A stretch of 22,424 bases of DNA from Sulfurimonas sp. (lineage in GTDB: Bacteria > Campylobacterota > Campylobacteria > Campylobacterales > Sulfurimonadaceae), in NCBI GenBank assembly GCA_026988735.1, contig JALSKR010000034.1, forward strand, positions 1-22,424. Reading direction: 5' to 3'. The notes under the pieces were generated by a model. It was given only the letters and a program-made list of their open reading frames with translations, was not told the origin of the DNA and searched no databases. The position numbers were made by a program, and so were the translations under genes. Below are positions 9,048-16,140 of the stretch, one piece after another. Each line of letters opens with the position of its first letter. Position 1 is the stretch's first letter.

Positions 9048-9997
9048 AACTTAACCTTTTTTAAAAAGTAAAACTTGGCAATTGAAATGATGATAAAACT
9101 CATTACAAAGAGAATCAGACCTAAATAAAAGAGGGCACTCTCTCCGAGTCCGCTTGCTTCGCCAAAGTTTACAGCCATGGCAACAGGAATGGAAATGGTC
9201 GGATCGGTAATCTTTTCAGGCAGTGAATAGACGGCTCCTATCAAAAATGCAACAGCCATTGTTTCACCCAGAGCACGGCCAAGTGCTAAAATAATAGAAC
9301 CTATAATACCGACTTTGGAGTAAGGAAATATAATATCTTTGACGACTTCAAATTTTGTGGCACCGAGTGCATAGGCAGACTCTTTGAGCACATCAGGGGT
9401 TGTGTTCATACTGTCACGCGTAATCGCTGCCATAAAGGGAAGAATCATGATACCAAGTACAAGCCCTGCAGTGAGCAAAGAGACCTGATAGCCTCCAAAA
9501 GTATCCGAGATAATAGGGGCAAAATAATAGAGCCCCCACATACCGAAAATGATACTTGGAATAGCTGCTAAAAGTTCAATGGCCATACCGACAAACTTGG
9601 AGATGCTTTTTGAGGCGATTTCAGCCAGAAAAACAGCAATTCCCATAGCAATGGGAAGAGCAAAGGTGAGTGCGATGAGCGTGGAAAGAATTGTTCCGAC
9701 TATTGGAACAAGTCCGCCATAGAGTGTTTTTGTCAGAGACTCTTCATCCTCATCAAGGATCATATCATCTTCATCTTCGATGGCATTTTCATCTGCATTG
9801 TTCACAGTCGTGTCCAGTGTGCTGCCCGTACTGTCAACAGGAACTTCTTTGTTCCATGTCGGATCAACAAGAAAATGGAGCCCAAACTCTTCAATGGCGG
9901 GCTTTGCGGCGCTAAAGAGAGTGATAAATATGCCAATAAGTATAACGAGCACAAGAGAAGCACTTGATAAAGAGAGCTTTTGAAATATTTTTTCCAT
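9044..9997 (-). CDS. pstC: Phosphate ABC transporter permease PstC with acidic periplasmic insertion
   Basis: A 317-residue permease with membrane helices at ~12-32 and from ~92 on. The coupling loop LKESAYALGATKFEVVKDI is present, and the C-terminal part follows the PstC pattern. Between helix 1 and helix 2, residues ~55-88 form an added low-complexity stretch in which 12 of 18 residues (69-86) are Asp or Glu. By topology this loop faces the periplasm, where PstS docks. The frame is continuous, so it is an insertion and not a frameshift. The gene opens the pstCAB-phoU-kinase operon from its own Pho-box promoter. Confidence 0.95.
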   Translation of the reverse strand: MEKIFQKLSLSSASLVLVILIGIFITLFSAAKPAIEEFGLHFLVDPTWNKEVPVDSTGSTLDTTVNNADENAIEDEDDMILDEDEESLTKTLYGGLVPIVGTILSTLIALTFALPIAMGIAVFLAEIASKSISKFVGMAIELLAAIPSIIFGMWGLYYFAPIISDTFGGYQVSLLTAGLVLGIMILPFMAAITRDSMNTTPDVLKESAYALGATKFEVVKDIIFPYSKVGIIGSIILALGRALGETMAVAFLIGAVYSLPEKITDPTISIPVAMAVNFGEASGLGESALFYLGLILFVMSFIIISIAKFYFLKKVKL

Positions 9998-10029
9998 ATA
10001 AGAAAACCCTAGAGTAAATTTATTTTGAT

Positions 10030-10062
10030 ATTATATTGTAATTTCATTACAAAGAGATTACA
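10030..10062 (-). promoter_or_regulatory. Pho-box promoter of the pstCAB-phoU-kinase operon
   Basis: Minus strand: TGTAAT (10062-10057), five bases, TGTAAT (10051-10046), ten bases, -10 TATAAT (10035-10030). The -10 ends 33 bp before the pstC start codon. It gives pstCAB its own regulated start separate from pstS, so periplasmic binding protein and transporter need not be made in equal amounts. Confidence 0.78.
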
Positions 10063-10108
10063 TTAAGGAAAGAAATTTATGCCACACAAAAAGTGTAACA
10101 TAAAATAA

Positions 10109-10131
10109 GGAGAGAATGAAATTTGAAATTT
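10109..10131 (+). repeat. Left copy of an inverted repeat flanking pstS-porin
   Basis: A 23-base segment holding GGAGAG then AATGAAATTTGAAATTT. Its reverse complement, with one base missing, recurs at 12724-12745. The two copies bracket the divergent pstS/porin pair. On the plus strand the copy reads as an AAGGAG ribosome-binding site plus an ATG starting M-K-F-E-I. It lies 39 bp past the pstS stop. Confidence 0.55.
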
Positions 10132-10166
10132 ATGTTGTAAAATTGTTTTTTAAAAAGGGTGAAAGA

Positions 10167-10189
10167 GGATTATCTAATCCCTTTTTTTT
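10167..10189. terminator. Hairpin at the pstS 3' end
   Basis: Stem GGATT / AATCC (10167-10171 and 10176-10180) with a 4-base loop. On the plus strand it is followed by eight T (10182-10189), a good intrinsic terminator for antisense transcription. On the minus strand, the pstS direction, the hairpin overlaps the stop codon and is followed by a weaker T-rich tract. It may act in both directions. Confidence 0.5.
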
Positions 10190-11174
10190 CCCAGTATTTT
10201 CTTATTTTTGCTGTCAGCGCATCTGGTAATGGAACAAAACCCAAACTTTTTGCAATTTCCTGACCGTTTTTGTAAGACCAGTCAAAAAATGCTGTTACTT
10301 TTTTATTCATTTCAGGCTTTTCAGCAGGCACTAAAATAAATGTAGCCGCTACGATAGGGTATGAGTCTGCACCTTTAGGATCAGCAATGATAGCGTAGAA
10401 ATCTTTTTTAGGGTCCAGGTTCGCTTTTGCAGCAGCTATCTGAAATGCTTTTAATTCGGGCTTGATATAGTTCCCTTCTCTATTTTCAACCGAAGCCATT
10501 ACAATACCGTTTTTTTGTGCATCAGCATAATCAATATATCCTACAGAGTAAGGAGTCTGTTTGATAAGACTTGCTACACCTGTATTTTTGTTTCCGCCGA
10601 TATGCTGGTTCCCCGGCCAGTTCAAAGATTTCTTTGCACCGTAAGTATGACGCCACTCTTTTGATACTTTACTTAAAAAGTATGTATAGTTGAATGTTGT
10701 TCCAGAACCGTCTGCACGGTGAACAAAGGTAAGTTTTTCATGTGGCAGTTTCAATCCTGCATTTTCAGCTGTAATTAACTTGTTATCCCAGTATTTTACT
10801 TTTCCTTCAGAAATTGCAACGATTGCACTTCTGCTTAATTTTAAGTTGGAAACACCCGGAATATTGTAACCCATTGTTATAGCACCGACAACACCAGGAA
10901 ACTGGTACAGATTGTTTTGTTTTAACACTTTTGGAGAAAGAGGTTTGTCTGTCCCTGCAAAGTCAACCTGTCTTGCTTTTGCATCTTTAATTCCTTTTGA
11001 AGAACCTTTAGAAATATAGTCAACTTTGATACCAGTTTCTTTATAGTATGCTTTTGTCCATTTTTGATAGACTGAATATGGAAAAGAGGCACCGCTTCCT
11101 TTGATTACATCATTTGCACTAAGCCCACCTGCAAGAACTGAAGCTACAAGAGCTAACTTGATTACTTTTGTCAT
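10170..11174 (-). CDS. pstS: Periplasmic phosphate-binding protein
   Basis: PstS, 334 residues. A Sec signal peptide (M-T-K-V-I-K then a hydrophobic core) likely ends near residue 20. The mature protein opens with IKGSGASFPYSVYQKW, the phosphate-loop pattern of PstS, then KGSSKGI, VDFAGTDKPLS, HRADGSGTTFNYTYFLS and VGYIDYADAQK, all binding-site segments. It captures phosphate and delivers it to PstCA. No lipobox cysteine is present, so it is soluble in the periplasm. The ATG has an AAGGTG ribosome-binding site. It is transcribed from its own Pho-box promoter and separated from pstC by 172 bp. Confidence 0.97.
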   Translation of the reverse strand: MTKVIKLALVASVLAGGLSANDVIKGSGASFPYSVYQKWTKAYYKETGIKVDYISKGSSKGIKDAKARQVDFAGTDKPLSPKVLKQNNLYQFPGVVGAITMGYNIPGVSNLKLSRSAIVAISEGKVKYWDNKLITAENAGLKLPHEKLTFVHRADGSGTTFNYTYFLSKVSKEWRHTYGAKKSLNWPGNQHIGGNKNTGVASLIKQTPYSVGYIDYADAQKNGIVMASVENREGNYIKPELKAFQIAAAKANLDPKKDFYAIIADPKGADSYPIVAATFILVPAEKPEMNKKVTAFFDWSYKNGQEIAKSLGFVPLPDALTAKIRKYWEKKGIR

Positions 11175-11204
11175 CTATTACACCTTTTTAATTTTAGTTA
11201 TGAA

Positions 11205-11259
11205 AGTATAGACTTTTTTTATTACACAAAGGTTACAAAACAGCAAAATTTTTGTTACA
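11205..11259 (-). promoter_or_regulatory. Pho-box promoter of pstS, with an extra upstream half-site
   Basis: Minus strand: TGTAAC (11237-11232), five bases, TGTAAT (11226-11221), ten bases, -10 TATACT (11210-11205). A further TGTAAC lies at 11259-11254, exactly 22 bp upstream in the same phase, with only a weak match between. This suggests room for a second regulator dimer at pstS. Confidence 0.78.
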
Positions 11260-11327
11260 AAATCAAATAATATTGTAATCTTGTTTTTTTTCATATTATA
11301 GTATAACATTCTTCTTTGTTTCCGTTT

Positions 11328-11360
11328 TGTAACCTTTATGTAACCTAGATATTTTATACT
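11328..11360 (+). promoter_or_regulatory. Pho-box promoter of the phosphate porin gene
   Basis: TGTAAC (11328-11333), five bases, TGTAAC (11339-11344), ten bases, -10 TATACT (11355-11360). It is oriented away from the pstS box in the 216 bp divergent spacer, so both genes are switched on by the same signal. A weaker TGTTTC at 11317-11322 keeps the 11 bp phase upstream. Confidence 0.78.
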
Positions 11361-11390
11361 TCCGCCAACAAAACAAAAAGGAATTCAAAA

Positions 11391-12719
11391 ATGAATAAAA
11401 TCGTTTTATCAGCTTTAGCTGCTTTAACTCTAAGTTCAGCTGCTGTAAATGCTAATGAAATCAAATTATACCAAGATGCTAAGGGACAAGTGTTCACACA
11501 ACCTGCACCGGACCGTACACTGTTAGATACAAACACTCTTGGCAATACAAAACAAAACATTACTATAGTAGACAAGAAATCTCCAAACTTTTTATTAGGC
11601 AAGCAGACACATATTAATATGAAATTTGTTGCACAGGATAATCCTGATATGTGGTTAAAAGCGGGTGTACGTATTCAGGGTACATTTGAAAACAGAAATA
11701 TTGAAGATCTGGCAACAGGTGTTACGACAAGTTATTATGATGCCTATTTAAGACGTGTTCGTTTTGAAGTAGCAGCGGGTTTTAACAAATATGCTTCTTT
11801 TACAATGGATGTAAGAAATGACAAAGCAAATTTTGAAGATAAAGGCGAGCAATCGTTTAATGTCGGTGATGCCTATGTTAAAATCAAAAAACCTTTTGGT
11901 TCTTCACTGGTAAACTTTAAACTTTTCCGTGCAAAGATTGATATATCCCGTACAGAAACTGTAAAATCAGCGCGTGTTCTTCACTTTGACCGTCCTCATG
12001 TAGCGGATGAAGCAGCACAGTATATTACACATAACCGTCGTGGTACAAATGCACAGGTTTATGGTAACTGGAATAAAAAAGTTCATTATCAGATAGCTGT
12101 TGGTGACGGTGTATACTCTGGAAAACTAAAAGATGCTTCAGGAGCAACTTTCAGCGGGTCTAACTTTTTGCAAAAGAACTTCTTTTATGGAGGTCATATC
12201 ACATTTTCTCCATTTGACGGCTGGGAAGAGAAGTCTGTAACTGAAAGTTATTTCGGACAAGGAAAACACTTTGAAGTTGGTGCCGGTTACTGGGTAAGCC
12301 CGAATATTGACTATACAACGACAGGTGGAGTAAATACATCTGTGGATCATAAACTGATGAATCTTGAGATGTCAGCACACTACAAGGGTGCTTTTGTGCA
12401 GGCTGAGTATTTTGATTTTGATGGTGTCGCAAAAGACTGGGCAAGTACAACAAGAGGAAAATCTAACGGCTGGTATGCAACCGGTGAGTATTGTTTTGTA
12501 GACTATGGTTTTGTTGCTCCATTTGTAAGATATGAGTCTTGGGACAAGTTTAAAGATGCAGACGGCTACGATTTGACATCCAAATTAGTAGGTGTAAACT
12601 GGTATTTGATGGGGAACTCAATCAAAGCCGGATTTACATTACAAGAAGATAAATATGGTAAAAACATAGGGAATGAGAAAGAGCGTAGAATCAAAGTTAC
12701 GACTCAGTGGTTCTTCTAA
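11391..12719 (+). CDS. OprP/OprO-type phosphate-selective outer-membrane porin
   Basis: The 442-residue protein has a Sec signal peptide (about residues 1-21, ending in VNA). It then alternates amphipathic beta strands to the end, closing with TTQWFF, the terminal phenylalanine pattern of outer-membrane barrels. Segments such as WLKAGVRIQGTFENR, YLRRVRFEVAAGFNKYASF and FVQAEYFDFDG match the phosphate-selective porin O and P family. It should admit phosphate or polyphosphate across the outer membrane to PstS. The divergent position from pstS and its own Pho box support this. Ribosome-binding site AAGGAA precedes the ATG. Substrate preference (Pi, PPi or other anions) is not readable. Confidence 0.85.
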   Translation: MNKIVLSALAALTLSSAAVNANEIKLYQDAKGQVFTQPAPDRTLLDTNTLGNTKQNITIVDKKSPNFLLGKQTHINMKFVAQDNPDMWLKAGVRIQGTFENRNIEDLATGVTTSYYDAYLRRVRFEVAAGFNKYASFTMDVRNDKANFEDKGEQSFNVGDAYVKIKKPFGSSLVNFKLFRAKIDISRTETVKSARVLHFDRPHVADEAAQYITHNRRGTNAQVYGNWNKKVHYQIAVGDGVYSGKLKDASGATFSGSNFLQKNFFYGGHITFSPFDGWEEKSVTESYFGQGKHFEVGAGYWVSPNIDYTTTGGVNTSVDHKLMNLEMSAHYKGAFVQAEYFDFDGVAKDWASTTRGKSNGWYATGEYCFVDYGFVAPFVRYESWDKFKDADGYDLTSKLVGVNWYLMGNSIKAGFTLQEDKYGKNIGNEKERRIKVTTQWFF

Positions 12720-12723
12720 AAAC

Positions 12724-12745
12724 AAATTTCAAATTTCATTTCTCC
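12724..12745 (-). repeat. Right copy of the inverted repeat flanking pstS-porin
   Basis: On the minus strand it reads GGAGAAATGAAATTTGAAA plus three T, nearly identical to 10109-10131 but inverted. It begins 5 bp past the porin stop. The minus-strand reading AAGGAG...ATG gives only a 7-codon frame here. The two copies lie ~2.6 kb apart and enclose exactly the two divergent uptake genes. Confidence 0.55.
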
Positions 12746-12752
12746 TTTTTTC

Positions 12753-12782
12753 TACATGTAAAGCATCACCGCTTTACATGTA
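12753..12782 (+). terminator. Hairpin terminator after the porin gene
   Basis: A perfect 12 bp stem, TACATGTAAAGC / GCTTTACATGTA, with loop ATCACC. A T-rich but interrupted tract follows (TCTCTCTTTATTTTC). It separates the phosphate block from the desaturase gene. Confidence 0.65.
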
Positions 12783-12863
12783 AGTATCTCTCTTTATTTT
12801 CTCTTTTAAACTCCAAATCTCATTTTATGTTATAATAAATAAATTTTAACAAAGTGAGTAAAA

Positions 12864-13844
12864 ATGACGAAATCTTCTTATGATTTTGATGAATTAAAAT
12901 TCAAAGTGCGTTCTTTGGGGCTGTTGGAGCGTGTTCCTGTAAGAGGAAGTATAGAAATGATAGCGGTGATTTTCAGTATGGGACTTGTTTATGTGATACT
13001 TTTTTATCACAAAAATCTCATGGATGGCTCTGTAGGTTTTGCTGTAGGTCTTGGTCTGTTTATGTCTTTGGTATTTACGCGTGCTGTATTTGTTTCGCAT
13101 GATATTCTGCATACACAGTATTTTAAAAATAAACGTTTATCTTTCAAGTTGAGCTATCCCTTCTCGGCTCTCATTCTTTCAAACTCTTCATCATGGTGGG
13201 ATTTTAAACATAATGTCAATCATCACACATGGTGCAATATTGTACAAAAAGATGTGGATATACTCGCTTTTGATGGTGCATTTACACATAAAAAAGGCAA
13301 TAAGAAATGGTTAAAGAAAATGAAATACCTTGTTTTCTGGGGTGCTATGTTTTTTATGTATCCGGCTTTTATCGTGCAATCTTATAACTTTGTCATAAAG
13401 CGTAAAAAATGGGGTGAGTTTGCTTTGATGCTTTTGCATTGGCCTGTTATTTGGGGGTCTGTTTTTTATTTTTTGCCTGTAGCAGAAGCATTGACAGTTT
13501 TTACAACGCTCTATCTGTCTCTTTCGGCATGGCTGGCATTTGGCTTTATAACCAATCATCTAGGATGCGAAGTTTTTGACAAAGAGGTCGGTGATACACT
13601 TTCATGGATGGAGTTGCAGATGAGAACTTCACGCTCTTTAAAAGGAGGCAAATTTGTACACTGGTTTTATGGTGGCTTAAATACACAAATAGAACATCAT
13701 CTCTTTCCAAAAGCACCCAGATTCCATCTGCTGAAAATTCAAAAAATGACAAAAGAATTTGCACAAAAAAATGGTATTGCTTATTTTGAAACAACACCGC
13801 TGCAAGCGTATGTGCAGATAAACAATGTCCTAAAATCCTATTAG
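12864..13844 (+). CDS. Membrane fatty-acid desaturase family protein
   Basis: A 326-residue integral membrane protein of the fatty acid desaturase superfamily. It has all three histidine boxes that bind the di-iron centre: HDILH (79-83), HNVNHH (116-121) and QIEHH (275-279). Hydrophobic segments lie at ~30-48, ~57-75, ~155-175 and ~185-225. The QxxHH third box is that of acyl-lipid front-end or omega desaturases; no cytochrome b5 domain is fused. It would introduce a double bond, or possibly a hydroxyl, into membrane lipid acyl chains using O2. A TATAAT at 12831-12836 is its likely -10. No Pho box is visible, so it need not belong to the phosphate regulon. Confidence 0.85.
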   Translation: MTKSSYDFDELKFKVRSLGLLERVPVRGSIEMIAVIFSMGLVYVILFYHKNLMDGSVGFAVGLGLFMSLVFTRAVFVSHDILHTQYFKNKRLSFKLSYPFSALILSNSSSWWDFKHNVNHHTWCNIVQKDVDILAFDGAFTHKKGNKKWLKKMKYLVFWGAMFFMYPAFIVQSYNFVIKRKKWGEFALMLLHWPVIWGSVFYFLPVAEALTVFTTLYLSLSAWLAFGFITNHLGCEVFDKEVGDTLSWMELQMRTSRSLKGGKFVHWFYGGLNTQIEHHLFPKAPRFHLLKIQKMTKEFAQKNGIAYFETTPLQAYVQINNVLKSY

Positions 13845-13895
13845 GTAAATAGCAATTTAGATAAAATATCACCAATTAACAATTTGGAGATTTTA

Positions 13896-14822
13896 ATGGA
13901 CGCAGCCAAATATATTTGGATGAATGGAAAATTTGTTGCATGGGAAGATGCAAAAGTACATGTACTGACACATACAATTCATTATGGAAATGGGGTAATC
14001 GAGGGGACAAAAGCCTATAAGACAGAAAGAGGATATGCAATATTTCGTTTGAATGATCATACTAAAAGATTGAAAGAATCAGCAAAAATGACATTGATTA
14101 ATATTCCTTATACGGTTGAAGAGTTGAATATTGCCCAGATTGAACTGATCCGAAGAAATGAATTTACGGGGGACAATGTATATCTTCGTCCTTTTTCCTT
14201 TTTAGGTTATGGAATTATGGGGCTTTACCATAAAGATGCACCTGTTGAAACAGCTGTTGCCGCATGGGAATGGGGTGCATACCTTGGTGAAGAGGGTATG
14301 CGAAAAGGCATTCGCTTGAAAATTGTCTCCATGACACGCCCGGCAAATACATCCAATATGGGAAAAGCAAAAGCAACTGCAAACTATTTAAACTCCCAGA
14401 TGGCAAAATATGAAGCGATAGACTGCGGTTATGATGAAGCCCTGCTCTTGGATGATGAAGGCTATGTTGCAGAGGCAAGCGCCGCGTCGTTTTTTATGAT
14501 AAAAGACGGTGAGATTATTACTCCGCCGAGTGATAATGCTTTAGCTTCCATCACACAAAAAACTGTCATTGAAATGGCTGAAGATCTGGGATACAAAGTG
14601 ACTCGCCGCCGTATTACAAGAGAAGAGGTTTATGTGGCTGATGAGGCATTTTTAACAGGAACAGCAGCAGAAATCACACCTGTGGCTTTGGTGGATGCAA
14701 GAGAGATAGGCAGAGGCTCCCGCGGAGAGATTACGGCAATTATTCAAAGCGGGTATTTTGACATTGTATTTGGCCGTAATAAAAAATATGAGCATTATCT
14801 TACTTATGTGGATGAAATATAG
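13896..14822 (+). CDS. ilvE: Branched-chain amino acid aminotransferase
   Basis: A class IV PLP aminotransferase of 308 residues. The PLP lysine is K159 (GKAKATANYLNS), the same number as in E. coli IlvE. THTIHYGNGVIEGTKAY near the N terminus and GYVAEASAASFFMIKDG downstream are family hallmarks. It performs the last step of Leu, Ile and Val synthesis. I chose the ATG at 13896 because TTGGAG stands a proper distance before it. A TTG at 13884 in frame would place that ribosome-binding site inside the gene. The desaturase stop is 51 bp upstream. Confidence 0.95.
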   Translation: MDAAKYIWMNGKFVAWEDAKVHVLTHTIHYGNGVIEGTKAYKTERGYAIFRLNDHTKRLKESAKMTLINIPYTVEELNIAQIELIRRNEFTGDNVYLRPFSFLGYGIMGLYHKDAPVETAVAAWEWGAYLGEEGMRKGIRLKIVSMTRPANTSNMGKAKATANYLNSQMAKYEAIDCGYDEALLLDDEGYVAEASAASFFMIKDGEIITPPSDNALASITQKTVIEMAEDLGYKVTRRRITREEVYVADEAFLTGTAAEITPVALVDAREIGRGSRGEITAIIQSGYFDIVFGRNKKYEHYLTYVDEI

Positions 14823-14827
14823 AGGTA

Positions 14828-15026
14828 TTTTTTCGGAAGCGATGATTTAGCTTCGCCTTTTAGGCTTCAAAGACTAAGGCCTAGGTTAAAACCTAGGTTC
14901 CGTAAAAAGTTGAGAAGTTTTTTACAAGCAAGGGTTAAACCTTGCCTTTAGTGGTCTCAGCGGCCCAAGCGAAGCAAAAAGGAATTATTTCCTTTTGCGG
15001 ACTATTGAATGAAGGTTTCCTTCATT
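14828..15026. other. Spacer of consecutive hairpins between ilvE and the SPFH gene
   Basis: The 230 bp gap holds a chain of inverted repeats. GAAGC/GCTTC lies at 14836-14854. CCTAGGTT-AA-AACCTAGG is at 14880-14897. GCAAGG-GTTAAA-CCTTGC is at 14928-14945. GCAAAAAGGAA with TTTCCTTTTGC spans 14974-14998. AATGAAGG-TTT-CCTTCATT is at 15008-15026. An outer pairing of TTTTTTCGGAA (14828-14838) with TTCCGTAAAAA (14898-14908) would close the first two into a branched fold. Four of the stems share an AGG...CCT core. The last hairpin is followed by an AT-rich tract and may terminate transcription. The rest matches no RNA family I know. Confidence 0.6.
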
Positions 15027-15052
15027 TTATAAAATAAAATTAAGGATCAACA

Positions 15053-16138
15053 ATGGCATCAGATATGAATGACTATTTTAACAAAAAAAAGAGTGAAGGC
15101 GGAGGGTTTAAGAACTCCAACTCAGGTGGTGGCAATGGACCAAAAGGTCCGCAAATGCCAAATTTGAATTTTAATTTCGGCGGGGGAAAAGCAGCACTGA
15201 CATATTTTTTCATTGCTATTGCTGTTATGCTTGTTTTGGCAAAGCCTTTTATTATTATTCAAGAGGGTGAGCGTGGTATTTTAAGTACAAACGGGAAGTA
15301 TCAAGACCAGGCGCTTCTTCCGGGACTGCATTTTATTATACCTGTGATTCAAAAGGTATATACGGTTGATACGAAAGTTCGTATTATTAATTATGCCTCA
15401 CGTGTAGAGACAAATTCAAATGCTTCGGGGATTATTTCAAAACCTGCAATTACTGTGCTTGACAAACGTGGTCTGCCGGTTTCTATAGAACTTACTGTTC
15501 AGTATAGATTAAATGCGCAGTTTGCCGCACAGACAATCTCTAACTGGGGATTTAGCTGGGAAGACAAAATCATTAACCCTGTTGTGCGTGATGTTGTGCG
15601 TAATGTGGTAGGAAAGTATGATGCTGAATCCATTCCTGTTATGCGTAATACTATTGCAACTGCGATAGAAGACGGTATACGAAAAAGTATTAAAAGTCTG
15701 AAAAACTCTCCGGTAATACTGCAGTCAATCCAGCTTCGTGATATCATGTTACCGGAAAAAGTAAAAGCACAAATCGAGAGAGTACAGCTTGCAAAACAAC
15801 AGGTACAACAGGCCGAGCAGGAAGTACAACGTGCAAAACAAGAAGCACTCAAACGTGCTGCAGAAGCTCGCGGTATTGCTGAAAAGGCAAGAATTGAAGC
15901 ACAGGGTAAAGCAGATGCTGTGACAATTGAAGCAGATGCAAATGCCAAAGCAAATATTTTAATAGCAAAATCATTAACAAACAAGCTTTTACAGCTTGAA
16001 CAGATGAAAGTGCAAAACAAGTTTAATGATGCACTCAGAGTTAATAAAGATGCAAAAATATTCTTGACACCGGGCGGTTCAACACCAAATATCTGGGTAG
16101 ATACAAAAAATATTCAGCAAAGAACGACGGCACGATAA
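15053..16138 (+). CDS. SPFH/band 7 membrane protein, HflK/prohibitin-like
   Basis: 361 residues. A Gly/Asn-rich cytoplasmic N terminus (~15-46, with GGGNGPKGP) is followed by one membrane helix (~48-66). An SPFH domain spans ~66-235, including EGERGILSTNGKY and LLPGLHFIIPVIQKVYTVD. A long charged coiled coil of heptads rich in Ala, Gln and Glu lies at ~240-315. This architecture is that of HflK or prohibitin, which form membrane rings that hold proteases such as FtsH and organise membrane domains. No HflC partner lies next to it, which favours a single prohibitin-like protein. AAGGATC precedes the ATG. hisIE starts 2 bp after its stop. Confidence 0.9.
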   Translation: MASDMNDYFNKKKSEGGGFKNSNSGGGNGPKGPQMPNLNFNFGGGKAALTYFFIAIAVMLVLAKPFIIIQEGERGILSTNGKYQDQALLPGLHFIIPVIQKVYTVDTKVRIINYASRVETNSNASGIISKPAITVLDKRGLPVSIELTVQYRLNAQFAAQTISNWGFSWEDKIINPVVRDVVRNVVGKYDAESIPVMRNTIATAIEDGIRKSIKSLKNSPVILQSIQLRDIMLPEKVKAQIERVQLAKQQVQQAEQEVQRAKQEALKRAAEARGIAEKARIEAQGKADAVTIEADANAKANILIAKSLTNKLLQLEQMKVQNKFNDALRVNKDAKIFLTPGGSTPNIWVDTKNIQQRTTAR

Positions 16139-16140
16139 GT

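Noticed and set aside
9735..9836. Frameshift or assembly error in pstC
   Set aside because: The frame is continuous and normal PstC sequence resumes on both sides, so a true insertion is simpler.
12783..12863. Pho box for the desaturase gene
   Set aside because: No TGTAAY pair at 11 bp spacing is present before its -10.
14823..15052. tRNA, riboswitch or CRISPR in the hairpin-rich spacer
   Set aside because: No cloverleaf, no known aptamer core, and no regular repeats with unique spacers of constant length.
15499..16020. Minus-strand open frame of 173 codons, rich in Ala, Ser and Cys
   Set aside because: It is the antisense of the SPFH coiled-coil region, whose Ala/Gln codon bias leaves the opposite strand open.
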